From JAJDZL01 sp965220665 (lineage in GTDB: Bacteria > Pseudomonadota > Gammaproteobacteria > Arenicellales > JAJDZL01), in assembly GCA_965220665.1 (NCBI GenBank), contig CBDCQQ010000005.1:1302001-1366000 (forward strand): DNA of 64,000 bases. The letters are read 5' to 3'. The notes under the pieces are model-generated. The model ran no database searches, was not told the DNA's origin, and saw only the letters and a program-made list of their open reading frames with translations. How positions within the stretch are numbered: the stretch's first letter is position 1; the number at the start of each line of letters is the position of its first letter. The position numbers and the translations under genes are program-made. This document shows positions 53,222 to 62,714 of the stretch, piece by piece.

Positions 53222-53668
53222 ATGATTAAGCTAAAACATTTGGTATTGGGCATCGCTGCATTTTCATTGTGTTTATTTATTTCAACTTCATCGGATAACC
53301 TTCTCGCAGAAGAAAAAAGCCTGTATGACAAAGTTGGTGGAACCGAAGGAATTACTACCGTTGTGGAGGCATTTTTGACCAACGTTGGCGGGGATGATCG
53401 AATCAATGCGCGATTTGCGAATACGGATCTTGAAAACTTAAAGATGCTGTTAATTGAGCAGGTTTGCGAGGCGACAGGTGGTCCTTGTACATATTCCGGA
53501 ATGAATATGGTGGATGCTCACAAAGGTATGGATATCACGGAAGCGGAGTTCGGAGCACTTGCCGAACAAATGTCGAAAGCCATGATGTCGTCTGGTGTTG
53601 GCCAGGAGGAGCATGACACGATTATGGGTGTGTTAGGTGGTATGCATGACGATATTGTGGGGCAGTAA
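53222..53668 (+). CDS. Exported group 1 truncated haemoglobin
   Basis: This is a 148-residue protein from ATG 53222, with GGAG eight bases upstream; a longer frame begins at 53177. The signal peptide is HLVLGIAAFSLCLFISTS. The globin part is SLYDKVGGTEGITTVVEAFL, GPCTYSGMNMVDAHKGMDIT (proximal His) and EEHDTIMGVLGG. Such 2/2 globins bind O2 or NO; export to the periplasm is unusual and suggests NO or O2 handling near a respiratory chain. A cytochrome c gene follows 239 bases later. Confidence 0.85.
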   Translation: MIKLKHLVLGIAAFSLCLFISTSSDNLLAEEKSLYDKVGGTEGITTVVEAFLTNVGGDDRINARFANTDLENLKMLLIEQVCEATGGPCTYSGMNMVDAHKGMDITEAEFGALAEQMSKAMMSSGVGQEEHDTIMGVLGGMHDDIVGQ

Positions 53669-53804
53669 AGTCCAGCCGCCGGATATTAACGAGAATTAAC
53701 GAACACACAAAACTGATCACAGCCAAAATAAGACGCTTTTGAATTCTTGGAGTATCGATTTTCGTCGGTTTTACTTGGGAATTACATAGACGGTTCTGTA
53801 TTCA

Positions 53805-53844
53805 CTGCAAGCCATGTTTCCACGCTGGGTGATATGGCTTGTAG
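53805..53844. terminator. Hairpin after the truncated globin gene
   Basis: CTGCAAGCCAT and ATGGCTTGTAG pair over 11 bp with one G-U, around an 18-base loop. There is no strong T-run, so it may be an attenuator or an mRNA end stabiliser instead of an intrinsic terminator. Confidence 0.35.
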
Positions 53845-53907
53845 TGGTTGACAATTTGGTTTCGGATTTCTTGATTTCCGATTAGTTTATTAACTCATTG
53901 CACTGCT

Positions 53908-54264
53908 TTGGGAAAAGTAATTCCACTCGCAGCACAGATTCTGTTTGGCGCGTTATTCCTACTCACTGTTCCTAGTGATTGCGTAGCGACGGGTGACGCT
54001 GTAGAAGGCAGAAACAAAGCGCAACCGTGTCTGACCTGTCACAGAAAGGGCAACGTTGTACTCGGTGAGAAGACGCCAATCATATCCGGGCAATATCAGG
54101 ACTATCTGATGAAGTCACTTAGTGACTACAGATCCGGTGTTCGTAAACATCAAGTGATGAATGAACTCACTGCTAATTTGAGTGACAAGGATATTGAAGA
54201 TATTTCGGCGTACTACTCTGGTTTAAAATCCAGGCTCTCCAATTCCAACCACGACAACAATTGA
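53908..54264 (+). CDS. Exported small c-type cytochrome
   Basis: The 118-residue protein has a signal peptide (IPLAAQILFGALFLLTVPSDCVA), a haem site CLTCH in AQPCLTCHRKGN, ISGQYQDYLMKSLSDYRSGVRK and a C-terminal LSDKDIEDISAYYSGL, the class I cytochrome c helix. The Met ligand is probably in VMNELT. The start is a TTG at 53908, without a clear ribosome binding site, so the N-terminus is uncertain. It probably carries electrons in the periplasm. Confidence 0.8.
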   Translation: MGKVIPLAAQILFGALFLLTVPSDCVATGDAVEGRNKAQPCLTCHRKGNVVLGEKTPIISGQYQDYLMKSLSDYRSGVRKHQVMNELTANLSDKDIEDISAYYSGLKSRLSNSNHDNN

Positions 54265-54456
54265 ACTCATCAGGAACTCGATTTTCAGGTTTAATTTATA
54301 ACCGAAACACAGTTTCAACCTCCGTCAGCGACACATAAATGCGTCATATTGTTTCGGTGTTCTAAGCAAGGATTTAGCTTTTTAAATACTGACCATTAGA
54401 CGGAGCGCTCGTCCTCTCATTCGAATTCAACCGGTCGACAGTGCCGACCGTAAAAA

Positions 54457-56361
54457 TTACGGAGCAAGTATGATTGGGCTTTTCTCGCCGGACGCACCTG
54501 AGAGCAGGGTATTGATCCGCCGAACATAATCGGCAGGATCATCCAGTGCAGAGCCTTCGCTCAAGACAGCCTGATCAAACAGAACATGTGCCCAGTCATC
54601 CAGATTGTCATCTGATTCCACCAAATTTTGAATAATCTGGTGATTCGGATTGATTTCCATAATTGGTGGCACGTTGTACGAACTCTGACCGGTGGCTTTC
54701 AGAATACGCGTTAAATTACGGCTGAGTCCGTAATCGCCAACGACCAGGCATGCCGGTGAATCAGTCAATCGGGATGTGATTCTAACATCGGTAATTCGAC
54801 TGCCCAACACATCTTTTAGTTTGCCGACCAGTGCCTCCACTTTTTCATCAGGCTGCTCTTCAGCTTTTTCCTCGGAATCAAGCCAGTCCAGTTCAAGATC
54901 GCCTTTGGCAATTGATTTCAGAGGCTTGTCTTGAAATTCGGTCAAATGCATGACCACCCACTCATCAATATGGTCGCTCATCAGAATGACTTCGATGTCA
55001 TGCTTTCTGAAAATCTCAAGATGTGGAGAGCCTTGAGCTGAAGCGTGGCTGTCAGCGGTGATGTAGTAAATCGCATCCTGTTTTTCAGGCATGCGATCAA
55101 TGTATTGCTGCAGTGACTCGGTCTGTTCATCACTTTCGCTCTTTGTTGTAGCGAATCGAAGCAGTTCGGCGATTGTCTGCCGGTTGTCTGCGTCCTCTGT
55201 GATTCCTTCTTTAAACGCCCGCCCGAACTCTTTCCAGAAGGTTTGATATTTCTCGCTGTCCTTCTTGGCAACGCGCTTGAGTTCACCAAGTATTTTCTTG
55301 ACTACACCAGCGCGAATTCTTTCGACTTGTTTGTTCTTCTGAAGAAATTCCCGTGAAATGTTCAATGGCAAGTCATCGGAGTCGATAATACCGCGTACAA
55401 AACGAAGGTAGCTTGGCATCAGATTTTTTGTGTCATCAGCTATGAATACACGGCGAACGTAGAGCTTGATACCTCGTTGGCGGTCGGCATCCCACAGGTC
55501 AAATGGTGCATGAGCTGGGATAAAAACAAGAGCGGAATACTCAAGTCGCCCCTCGACACGATTGTGCAGTCTTAATAGCGGATTTTCAAAGTCGAAAGTT
55601 AGTGACTTGTAGAAATTGTCATATTCTTCATCGGAAATGTCTTTTCGCGCCCGGGTCCAGAGCGCAGAACCGTCGTTTACGAGTTCCCACTCTTCTTCTT
55701 TCTTGGCAGTTGGTGCAGCCCGAAGTCTAATTGGAACAGAGATGTGATCTGCATACTTCTTGATGACACTTGAAACCTGCTCTGTATCTAAAAATTCTTT
55801 GGCATCCTTACGCAGGGTAATGATGATCTCGGTGCCATGATTTTCAATTGACTGATCTTCAATTGTGTAGCCGCTTACTCCATCTGACTCCCATACTACA
55901 CCCTGCTCCTTTGCAGTACCCGCTTTGCGAGTTTTCATGACGACTCTTTCGGCAACCATGAACACAGAATAGAAGCCGACTCCAAACTGTCCGATAAGAT
56001 TAGCATCTTCGGACTGTTCTCCGGTAAGTGCCTCTACAAATTTTTTAGTGCCTGACCGGGCAATCGTTCCGATATTCTCTGCGACTTCTTCGCGGGTCAT
56101 TCCAATGCCGTTATCTCGGATCGTGATGCTCTTTGGCCTCTTGGCAATTTCCAATTCTATGGCTGGCGTGTGTTCTGACTCCAGCATGTCTGGATTGGTT
56201 AGAGACTCGAATCGAAGTCGTCCACAGGCGTCTGAGGCATTGGATATCAACTCTCGCAGGAATACCTCCCGTTCCGAGTACAAAGAGTGAATGACGAGGT
56301 TCAACAGTTGCTGAACTTCAGCTTGAAAATCAATTTTGTCTATCGTTGTTTCTTCTGACAT
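54457..56361 (-). CDS. htpG: Chaperone HtpG (Hsp90)
   Basis: The 634-residue protein has an ATPase N-domain (FQAEVQQLLNLVIHSLYS, REVFLRELISNASDACGRLRF, IRDNGIGMTREE, GQFGVGFYSVFMVAE), the middle domain RGIIDSDDLPLNISREFLQ and a C-terminal dimerisation domain ending RINTLLSGA. I chose ATG 56361, with GGAG seven bases upstream; the 26 earlier codons do not match the family. Confidence 0.96.
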   Translation of the reverse strand: MSEETTIDKIDFQAEVQQLLNLVIHSLYSEREVFLRELISNASDACGRLRFESLTNPDMLESEHTPAIELEIAKRPKSITIRDNGIGMTREEVAENIGTIARSGTKKFVEALTGEQSEDANLIGQFGVGFYSVFMVAERVVMKTRKAGTAKEQGVVWESDGVSGYTIEDQSIENHGTEIIITLRKDAKEFLDTEQVSSVIKKYADHISVPIRLRAAPTAKKEEEWELVNDGSALWTRARKDISDEEYDNFYKSLTFDFENPLLRLHNRVEGRLEYSALVFIPAHAPFDLWDADRQRGIKLYVRRVFIADDTKNLMPSYLRFVRGIIDSDDLPLNISREFLQKNKQVERIRAGVVKKILGELKRVAKKDSEKYQTFWKEFGRAFKEGITEDADNRQTIAELLRFATTKSESDEQTESLQQYIDRMPEKQDAIYYITADSHASAQGSPHLEIFRKHDIEVILMSDHIDEWVVMHLTEFQDKPLKSIAKGDLELDWLDSEEKAEEQPDEKVEALVGKLKDVLGSRITDVRITSRLTDSPACLVVGDYGLSRNLTRILKATGQSSYNVPPIMEINPNHQIIQNLVESDDNLDDWAHVLFDQAVLSEGSALDDPADYVRRINTLLSGASGEKSPIILAP

Positions 56362-56576
56362 CGAGGTACTCCATGTTACTGAAAAACATGATTTGTCGTA
56401 TTTGGCATTTATAGTTAGTGTGTAATTATCAGAATTCAAGCATTTTTTGGTGCGAATTATTTGTAGTTAAATCGCTCTAAGTTCTCAGCGAATTGAGTTT
56501 CAATCCACTTGTATGAGCCGACAATCAATTTGGGAAACACCGGTAAAAATTTCGAACTGACAGAAGTACTTTGTTA

Positions 56577-58889
56577 ATGGATGATTTCATCGGTAAACCA
56601 ATATTGCGTGTTGAAGATGAGCGATTGCTCACCGGCAATGGCTCCTTCACGGATGACTTTCGCTTTGAGGGTGAATTGTTTGCCTGTTTTGTTCGTAGCC
56701 CTTATGCCCATGCGCGAATGATTTCTATCGACGCCTCCAAAGCAGCAAAAATGCCAGGTGTCCTCAAAATTGCGACTGGTGAAACACTAGCCAAAGCTGG
56801 CCTGCAGCCGATTGATCCTCTGACGCGTAACCCAGATTTTCCAATTATTAACAAAGACGGTAGCCAGCTTCCTGTTGTATCGCGATGGCCACTTGCGAGG
56901 GATAAGGTTCGTGTGGTAGGGGAGCCGGTCGCAGTGGTCGTTGCAGATAGCAGTCTAGCTGCGCGCGATGCAGCTGAGACGGTCGATGTAACGTACGAGC
57001 CGCTTGAAGTTGTAGTTGATATTAATCAGGCACTGAAGTCAGAGACACCACTGGTGTGGGATGAACTTGAAAACAATATCTGTGTGGACGCTGAATATGG
57101 AGATGCGCAGGCGGTTGATGATGCATTTGCCAAAGCTTTCAAGGTTGTTTCGGCAACGGTCGACTATCCTCGTCACGTCATTGCATTCTTAGAGCCGCGC
57201 GCAGTGATCGCTCGATTTGACAAAGAAACAGATCGATACGAGGTAATTTGTGGTAGTCAGTCAGTTCATTGGCACCAAAAGGGCATTGCTGACATTCTGA
57301 ATGAACCGCCGGAAAAAGTCAGGATCATTTCGCCAGATACGGGAGGAGGCTTTGGTGCGCGTACATCGCCCTATCCGGAATTTGCTGTACTTGCTTGGCT
57401 TGCTCAGCAAACAGGTGCACCGGTGCGATGCACATTGGAACGGTCTGAAAGCTTTTTGACCGACTCTCAATCGCGTGATCAACGCTTAACTGCCGAACTT
57501 GCAGTTGATCATCAAGGCAATATGACTGCAATTAGACTTGTGAGTGCGTGGCGGCTTGGAGCTTACTTGAATCAACGCAGTATCTGGCTTCACGCGTCCT
57601 ACATGCACCTGGTCAATTGTGGCGTTTATCGGATACCGGTCAGCAATTTTCGAATCAAGGGTGTGTTTACCAATACTGCAAATGTTGGAGCCTTTCGCGG
57701 GGTAGCCCGAGCAGAAGCGTCTTTCGCACTGGAACGAGTTGTTGATAAAGCCGCTTATGAAATGGGGATAGATCCTGTTCGCTTCAGGAAATTAAACATT
57801 ATTCAGGCAGGTGAAATGCCTTGGAAAGCGCCAAGTGGAGCTTACTATTCTGCAGGTAACTATCCGGCTAACTTTGACATGCTGTTAGAGCAGCTCGAAA
57901 TGAATGAGTATCAAACTAGAAAACGGGCTAGTGCACAGCAGGGCAAGTATCGTGGATTGGGTTATTCGGTTTATCTAGACAGTGTCGGTGGTTCGCCCAA
58001 TGAGTTTGCAGAAATTTCGGTTCTTGGCGATGTTGTCGAGGCGAGAGTCGGTACCAAATCGATTGGTGTCGGGCACGAAACTGTATTTGCACAACTATTG
58101 GCCAGTCGTTTGCAACTTCCACTTGACAGGATTCGGATAGTCGATGGCGATACTGACCGGGTTCGCACTGGCAGCGGCACTCACGCATCCCGATCTCTTC
58201 GTATGGGTGGTTCGGCGATTCATTTCGGAGTTGAGAAAGTACTGAAAAAAGCACGCGAATATGCGGCACAGCATCTTGAAGTTGCAGAGCACGACTTGTC
58301 ATATGCTCAAGGGTCATTTACTGTTTCTGGAACTGATCGGCAGGTCAGTCTGTGTGAAATTACCACATTAATCATCGAAGAAACCGGCAAACCACTTACC
58401 GTCGAGCATGAACACTTTATTCAAGTAGGGATGTTCGCCAGCGGTGCTCAAGCCTGTGAAGTTGAGATTGATGCTGAAACGGGTACAGTTCGCATCTGTC
58501 GATTTGTAACAGTGAGTGATCCCGGCAAAATTTACAACCCAGTGATTTGTGAAGGACAAATTCATGGTGGAGTTGCCCAAGGAGTTGGACATGCACTGCT
58601 GGAAAAAGCGCACTATGATGAATCCACAGGGCAGCTGTTAAGTGGTAGTTTCATGGACTACACACTACCGAGGGCTGATGACTTGCCCATGTTTGAGAGT
58701 TTGTGGAATCCTGTTGAAACCGATGAAAACCCACTCGGCACCAAAGGTGTAGGAGAGCTGGGAATAATGGGAGCGCCCGCAGCAATTATGAATGCCATAG
58801 TTGATGCCTTGCAGCCTTTGGGAATAGAAGAGGTGCAAATGCCAGTGACATCAGAAAGCATATGGCGTTTAATTCGAAATGCGAATTGA
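56577..58889 (+). CDS. Molybdenum hydroxylase large subunit (CoxL/xanthine dehydrogenase family)
   Basis: This 770-residue protein shows the two-part fold of the family: GKPILRVEDERLLTGNGSFTDD, then the molybdopterin-binding domain with PDTGGGFGARTSPYPEFAVL, loop NVGAFRGVARAEAS, GVGHETVFAQLLA and NPLGTKGVGELGIMGAPAAI. The active loop reads AFRGVAR, not the AYRCSFR of true CO dehydrogenase, so another aldehyde or heterocycle is the substrate. The partner FAD and iron-sulfur subunits are absent nearby. ATG 56577 was chosen over TTG 56571. Confidence 0.85.
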   Translation: MDDFIGKPILRVEDERLLTGNGSFTDDFRFEGELFACFVRSPYAHARMISIDASKAAKMPGVLKIATGETLAKAGLQPIDPLTRNPDFPIINKDGSQLPVVSRWPLARDKVRVVGEPVAVVVADSSLAARDAAETVDVTYEPLEVVVDINQALKSETPLVWDELENNICVDAEYGDAQAVDDAFAKAFKVVSATVDYPRHVIAFLEPRAVIARFDKETDRYEVICGSQSVHWHQKGIADILNEPPEKVRIISPDTGGGFGARTSPYPEFAVLAWLAQQTGAPVRCTLERSESFLTDSQSRDQRLTAELAVDHQGNMTAIRLVSAWRLGAYLNQRSIWLHASYMHLVNCGVYRIPVSNFRIKGVFTNTANVGAFRGVARAEASFALERVVDKAAYEMGIDPVRFRKLNIIQAGEMPWKAPSGAYYSAGNYPANFDMLLEQLEMNEYQTRKRASAQQGKYRGLGYSVYLDSVGGSPNEFAEISVLGDVVEARVGTKSIGVGHETVFAQLLASRLQLPLDRIRIVDGDTDRVRTGSGTHASRSLRMGGSAIHFGVEKVLKKAREYAAQHLEVAEHDLSYAQGSFTVSGTDRQVSLCEITTLIIEETGKPLTVEHEHFIQVGMFASGAQACEVEIDAETGTVRICRFVTVSDPGKIYNPVICEGQIHGGVAQGVGHALLEKAHYDESTGQLLSGSFMDYTLPRADDLPMFESLWNPVETDENPLGTKGVGELGIMGAPAAIMNAIVDALQPLGIEEVQMPVTSESIWRLIRNAN

Positions 58890-58954
58890 ATAGATTGTTT
58901 TGGATTGGTGCAGATCAAAAGCATTTCACCAAGAATTTACATTAGGAGATTTTT

Positions 58955-59803
58955 ATGAAACTCGTGCGTTATGGCGAAGCAGGCCAGGAAAAACCTGGTA
59001 TTTTTGACCAGGAGGGCAACATTCGAGATTTGTCCGAACATGTTCATGATATTGATGGATCGGTGCTGGCACCTGATAGCCTGGACAAACTGGCAAGTCT
59101 TAACACAGACGACTTGAGTCTTGTTGAAGGTACGCCTAGAATTGGACCACCCGTCGCGAATGTTGGAAAGCTGGTTTGCATAGGTCTCAACTATCGCCTG
59201 CACGCCGAAGAAGCGGGTTTGAAAATCCCGGAAGAGCCTATCCTGTTTATGAAAGCAACGACATCAATAGTCGGACCGAATGACGACTTAATGTTGCCAA
59301 AGGGTAGTGAAAAGACCGATTGGGAAGTTGAATTGACTGTCGCGATTGGGCGTGTCGCACGGTATGTCGAGGAAAGCGAGGCATTTGACTACGTTGCCGG
59401 ATACTGCGTTGCGAACGATGTCTCTGAACGCGCGTTTCAGATTGAGGGAACCGGGCAGTGGGTAAAGGGCAAGAGTGCGGACACTTTCTGCCCTTTGGGA
59501 CCATTTCTTGCCACGCGCGATGAAATTCCCGATCCACAGAATCTCCGCTTATGGCTGGATGTGGACGGGAAGCGATATCAAAACGGTTCAACCGATGACA
59601 TGATTTTTGGGGTGGCTCATATAGTCAGTTACGTGAGTCGGTACATGACGCTATTGCCTGGTGACCTGATTCTCACTGGCACCCCATCAGGCGTCGGATT
59701 TGGATTGAATCCACCGGTATTTCTCAGACCTGGTAATCAAGTCATGCTTGGGGTGGAAGGATTAGGTGAGCAAGTGCAGAACGTGGTTGATTTCCAGAGG
59801 TAG
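58955..59803 (+). CDS. Fumarylacetoacetate hydrolase family protein
   Basis: The 282-residue enzyme starts KLVRYGEAGQEKPGIFDQEG, and VCIGLNYRLHAEEA, DWEVELTVAIGRVARYVEE, GYCVANDVSERAFQ, KSADTFCPLGPFLA and ILTGTPSGVGFG are the family's metal-binding core. Related to 2-keto-4-pentenoate hydratase, acylpyruvase and ureidoglycolate lyase; the substrate is unknown. TAGGAG precedes the ATG. It lies 65 bases after the molybdenum hydroxylase, so a shared breakdown pathway is likely. Confidence 0.88.
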   Translation: MKLVRYGEAGQEKPGIFDQEGNIRDLSEHVHDIDGSVLAPDSLDKLASLNTDDLSLVEGTPRIGPPVANVGKLVCIGLNYRLHAEEAGLKIPEEPILFMKATTSIVGPNDDLMLPKGSEKTDWEVELTVAIGRVARYVEESEAFDYVAGYCVANDVSERAFQIEGTGQWVKGKSADTFCPLGPFLATRDEIPDPQNLRLWLDVDGKRYQNGSTDDMIFGVAHIVSYVSRYMTLLPGDLILTGTPSGVGFGLNPPVFLRPGNQVMLGVEGLGEQVQNVVDFQR

Positions 59804-59890
59804 ACACAGCTAAACATCTGAAAGTCAGGAAAGACATTCCATCGTGACGACTGGAATGTTCAGAATCGAAATCCCCTGGTGACGCAAACA

Positions 59891-60628
59891 CTAGGTCGCT
59901 GACATTTCCACAATTGATACGTAAGATCGAACCGTCGATTCAAAGCCCTGGATTAAAGCCTCAACCGTCAGAGCGTGTCCGATCGACACTTCAAGAACAT
60001 CTGGTATAGTCAGAAATTTTCCTAAATTCCTTTGATTTAAATCGTGGCCAGCATTGACTCCAAGCCCATGCTCCTGTGCAATGACTGAAGCCATTCGGTA
60101 TTTCTCAAAAACCTGTTCGTGATCTTCAGTGTTGTAGGTCCGGGCGTATTCTTCGGTGTAGAGTTCAATTCTGTCGGCACCGGTTTCTGCTGCAGAAGGA
60201 ATCAAAGATGGATCCGGGTCAAGAAAAATACTGGTTCGAATGCCATGCTCTCTGAGGTCGGCAAGAAGCGGTCGAAGAAAATGGTTTTCTGATTGAGTGT
60301 TCCAACCGTGATCGGAAGTGATTTGGTTCGGTGCATCCGGTACTAACGTACACTGGTCGGGTTTGGCGGTTTTTACGACTTCCAAAAAATCTGAAGTCGG
60401 ATAACCTTCAACGTTGAACTCAACATCAGGGTAGCCCAGACAAAATTCTGCTAACTCGAAAGTGTCCCGATAAGTGGCATGACGCTGGTCTGGACGCGGA
60501 TGCACGGTTATGCCGTGGGTACCGTATTTGACACAGAGTTCAGCAAAGTCGAGTACCTTAGGAAAATTCATGCCCCTTGCGTTTCTCAGCAATGCGATTT
60601 TGTTCAGATTGATACTTAGTTTGGTCAT
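59891..60628 (-). CDS. pdxJ: Pyridoxine 5'-phosphate synthase
   Basis: The 245-residue TIM barrel makes pyridoxine phosphate from amino-acetone phosphate and deoxyxylulose phosphate. KLSINLNKIALLRNARGMNFP, HGITVHPRPDQRHATYRD, FNVEGYPT, TLVPD and GLGVNAGHDLN are seen. The N-terminal NLNKIALLRNARG resembles the NINKIATLRNARG variant found in Bacteroidetes-type enzymes, not the NIDHIATLRNARG of E. coli. The start is ATG 60628; GTG 60637 is an alternative. Confidence 0.9.
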   Translation of the reverse strand: MTKLSINLNKIALLRNARGMNFPKVLDFAELCVKYGTHGITVHPRPDQRHATYRDTFELAEFCLGYPDVEFNVEGYPTSDFLEVVKTAKPDQCTLVPDAPNQITSDHGWNTQSENHFLRPLLADLREHGIRTSIFLDPDPSLIPSAAETGADRIELYTEEYARTYNTEDHEQVFEKYRMASVIAQEHGLGVNAGHDLNQRNLGKFLTIPDVLEVSIGHALTVEALIQGFESTVRSYVSIVEMSAT

Positions 60629-60892
60629 TGATTGCACCGATGTGATTACTCAGAATTTTACGCGAATCTTTGTCAATGAAAAATTCGTCTTTCTATCGAA
60701 ACATTCTGAACGGCTCAATTCAGAACAAGAGCATAAATTTTGGAGTCGATGATTTGCCCGGTAAAACTACTAGCCACAGGCGGGCAGCTACCTGAGAACA
60801 CAAAACACGGTGATACCAGAATTTTCGCTGATTGAGTGGAAACTCTCCGCACAGAACTTGCCAAGGACAAGGACGCGAATGATGGAGTTCAG

Positions 60893-61897
60893 CTAGCCGT
60901 CGTAGATGGTTTTGCCCGTATCGCGATGCCAGGTACGAACCAAATGGCGTTTTTTATTTTGATTTGGATCATCAACTATTTCACTGCGATAGTGCGCAAT
61001 GTCAATGTTATTGATGTATTGCAGGTGCCCCCTTTCAATCGGCAATTCAAACCAAATTGATGGGTCTTCGGAAACCTCTTTCAGGGCAAGTACTGCATCT
61101 TCCGTTGCGCTATCCATTTTGGTTTCAGCCACTTCGTAGCCTTTCATGATGAGACTTGGATTTGCTCGAGTCCATAGGCGTTCTCTATCAAAACGAAATA
61201 CAGGTGCTTTTGCCACCAATGGCGCACCAGCAATATGTTCTGCCTGTCTGTCCCAGTAAACAGGCTCGTAGAGACGATCAAGTTCTTTCGGGAATTTGTC
61301 GAGCATTCGATTGTGCACAGTGTAGAGGCTGCAAAATCGGCTCAACCCGCCTTGCGCTGAAGGTCTTAAGCACATTAGACCTACATAGTGAGGCACGGCG
61401 ATTCCGAACGCGTTATCGTTGTGAAACAATAGTTCAACGCTGGTATAGGAACCGCGTACGCCATATCCATATTCTACACCTGTGTCTCGGACGTGGTAAA
61501 TCATCGTTCCGTCCCACTTTTGTGCAACATTTCGCCCAATTTTTTGGCCGACTACCCAGAATAGATCAATTGCCTGCGCCTCGCTCAGTTTATTTATCGG
61601 TAGACTGTTGATCACTGCTACCCCGGGTGGTTCATCAAGTCGACGCTTAACTTCTGCCATCATCTGCAGGGTGTGTGGAATTTCAAAATCTTCCATTCGT
61701 CTAAGCAAAGTGGGCAGTGGATTCGATTCCATGATGTCAACCACCCGCATCAATTCGTTCCGCGCGGCGGTTCTAATTGCAACAACGCAAGATTTCGGAT
61801 TGACGCTATCACGGGTCCATGCAAATCCGCCAGTTGCTGGAAGGTGGAGTTTTTGGGCGCTACATTCGTGTGACAGGTCAAGAACTTCCATGATCAC
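60893..61897 (-). CDS. TauD/TfdA-family Fe(II)/2-oxoglutarate dioxygenase
   Basis: The 334-residue protein carries the iron-binding HxD in LLFHNDNAFG and a likely distal His in NIDIAHYRSEI. RKxHLVRTW-like RHLVRTWH at the end fits the 2-oxoglutarate-binding Arg. The substrate cannot be named; relatives attack taurine, carnitine-like and other small acids. ATG codons at 61897 and 61891 are both possible. It stands alone on its strand. Confidence 0.8.
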   Translation of the reverse strand: MIMEVLDLSHECSAQKLHLPATGGFAWTRDSVNPKSCVVAIRTAARNELMRVVDIMESNPLPTLLRRMEDFEIPHTLQMMAEVKRRLDEPPGVAVINSLPINKLSEAQAIDLFWVVGQKIGRNVAQKWDGTMIYHVRDTGVEYGYGVRGSYTSVELLFHNDNAFGIAVPHYVGLMCLRPSAQGGLSRFCSLYTVHNRMLDKFPKELDRLYEPVYWDRQAEHIAGAPLVAKAPVFRFDRERLWTRANPSLIMKGYEVAETKMDSATEDAVLALKEVSEDPSIWFELPIERGHLQYINNIDIAHYRSEIVDDPNQNKKRHLVRTWHRDTGKTIYDG

Positions 61898-62485
61898 TCC
61901 CTGAAAACATAGTATAGATTTGTAGTTGCTAAATTCCTTTTATGGCAAAGGTACAAAGTATGAGAATTTGAAATGTTACCAGCATATTGTATGCAGTCTG
62001 GACAGTAGCCCGACACTGTTTCAGGTCTACTTTGGCATTTTTAGTTGTGGTGCCTGGGTTATGGTTTTCACTCTTTCTTCCCAGCTTGTCAATTCTTCGG
62101 ACCTAACTTTCACTTTGAAGTGGGCAACAACGTACAGAATGCCACCTTACACACAGATTATATGGTTTTGTCGGTCGGCGTCATATGCCAGCAAGCACAG
62201 GATTCTTCGTTTGATTAATGATCTAATGATCCCATCGGCTAACGGTTAGTCAATCGAGCGGAAAATATCGGAGGTTACAAATCAAAACTGCCCAAGGACC
62301 GGGCACGGAAAAACGACATTGAAAGACGCTTGCTAGGTATTGGGGCTGGAATTGCTACTGCCCGTAGCAGTTAAATTTCTTCCTATGTTAAACGAAAGCG
62401 AGTGCTTGAAGTTTTTACACCTCCATGTTTGATAAAATCAAAAGCAGCTTGATCGAATCGTTAATTAACTTATTGGAGTTTGGAC
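61898..62485. other. Long intergenic stretch
   Basis: No supportable gene is visible. A forward 107-codon frame (61926-62249) lacks a recognisable domain or ribosome binding site, and both strands have frequent stops otherwise. The region is A+T-rich and must hold the promoters of the divergent dioxygenase gene and the small membrane-protein gene. Confidence 0.45.
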
Positions 62486-62653
62486 ATGAATTATCTAATG
62501 GGAATCGTTGCAATTGTATGTTGTCTCGTTTTGGCATCTTTTGATACGTTTACAGGGTCAGTTTTATCGAATGTTGCATGGTGGGGCGCTGGGATGTCCA
62601 TCCTTTACATGATACTTTCCGCAGTCGAAGGAAAAGATTCCACAACATCTTGA
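62486..62653 (+). CDS. 55-residue membrane protein of unknown function
   Basis: The protein reads MNYLMGIVAIVCCLVLASFD, then TFTGSVLSNVAWWGAGMSIL, and ends EGKDSTTS. It has two helices and a short hydrophilic tail. TTGGAG lies nine bases before the ATG, which supports translation. I know no family. It precedes the SDR gene by 61 bases. Confidence 0.55.
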   Translation: MNYLMGIVAIVCCLVLASFDTFTGSVLSNVAWWGAGMSILYMILSAVEGKDSTTS

Positions 62654-62714
62654 ATCTTATACGAATTCCTCTTCTTTTCTCATTAGAACCAACCTTTCGA
62701 CCTGACTGGCAGTC

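Noticed and set aside
61926..62249. 107-codon forward frame in the long gap
   Set aside because: No domain, Cys/Ser/Trp-rich composition typical of chance frames, and no ribosome binding site.
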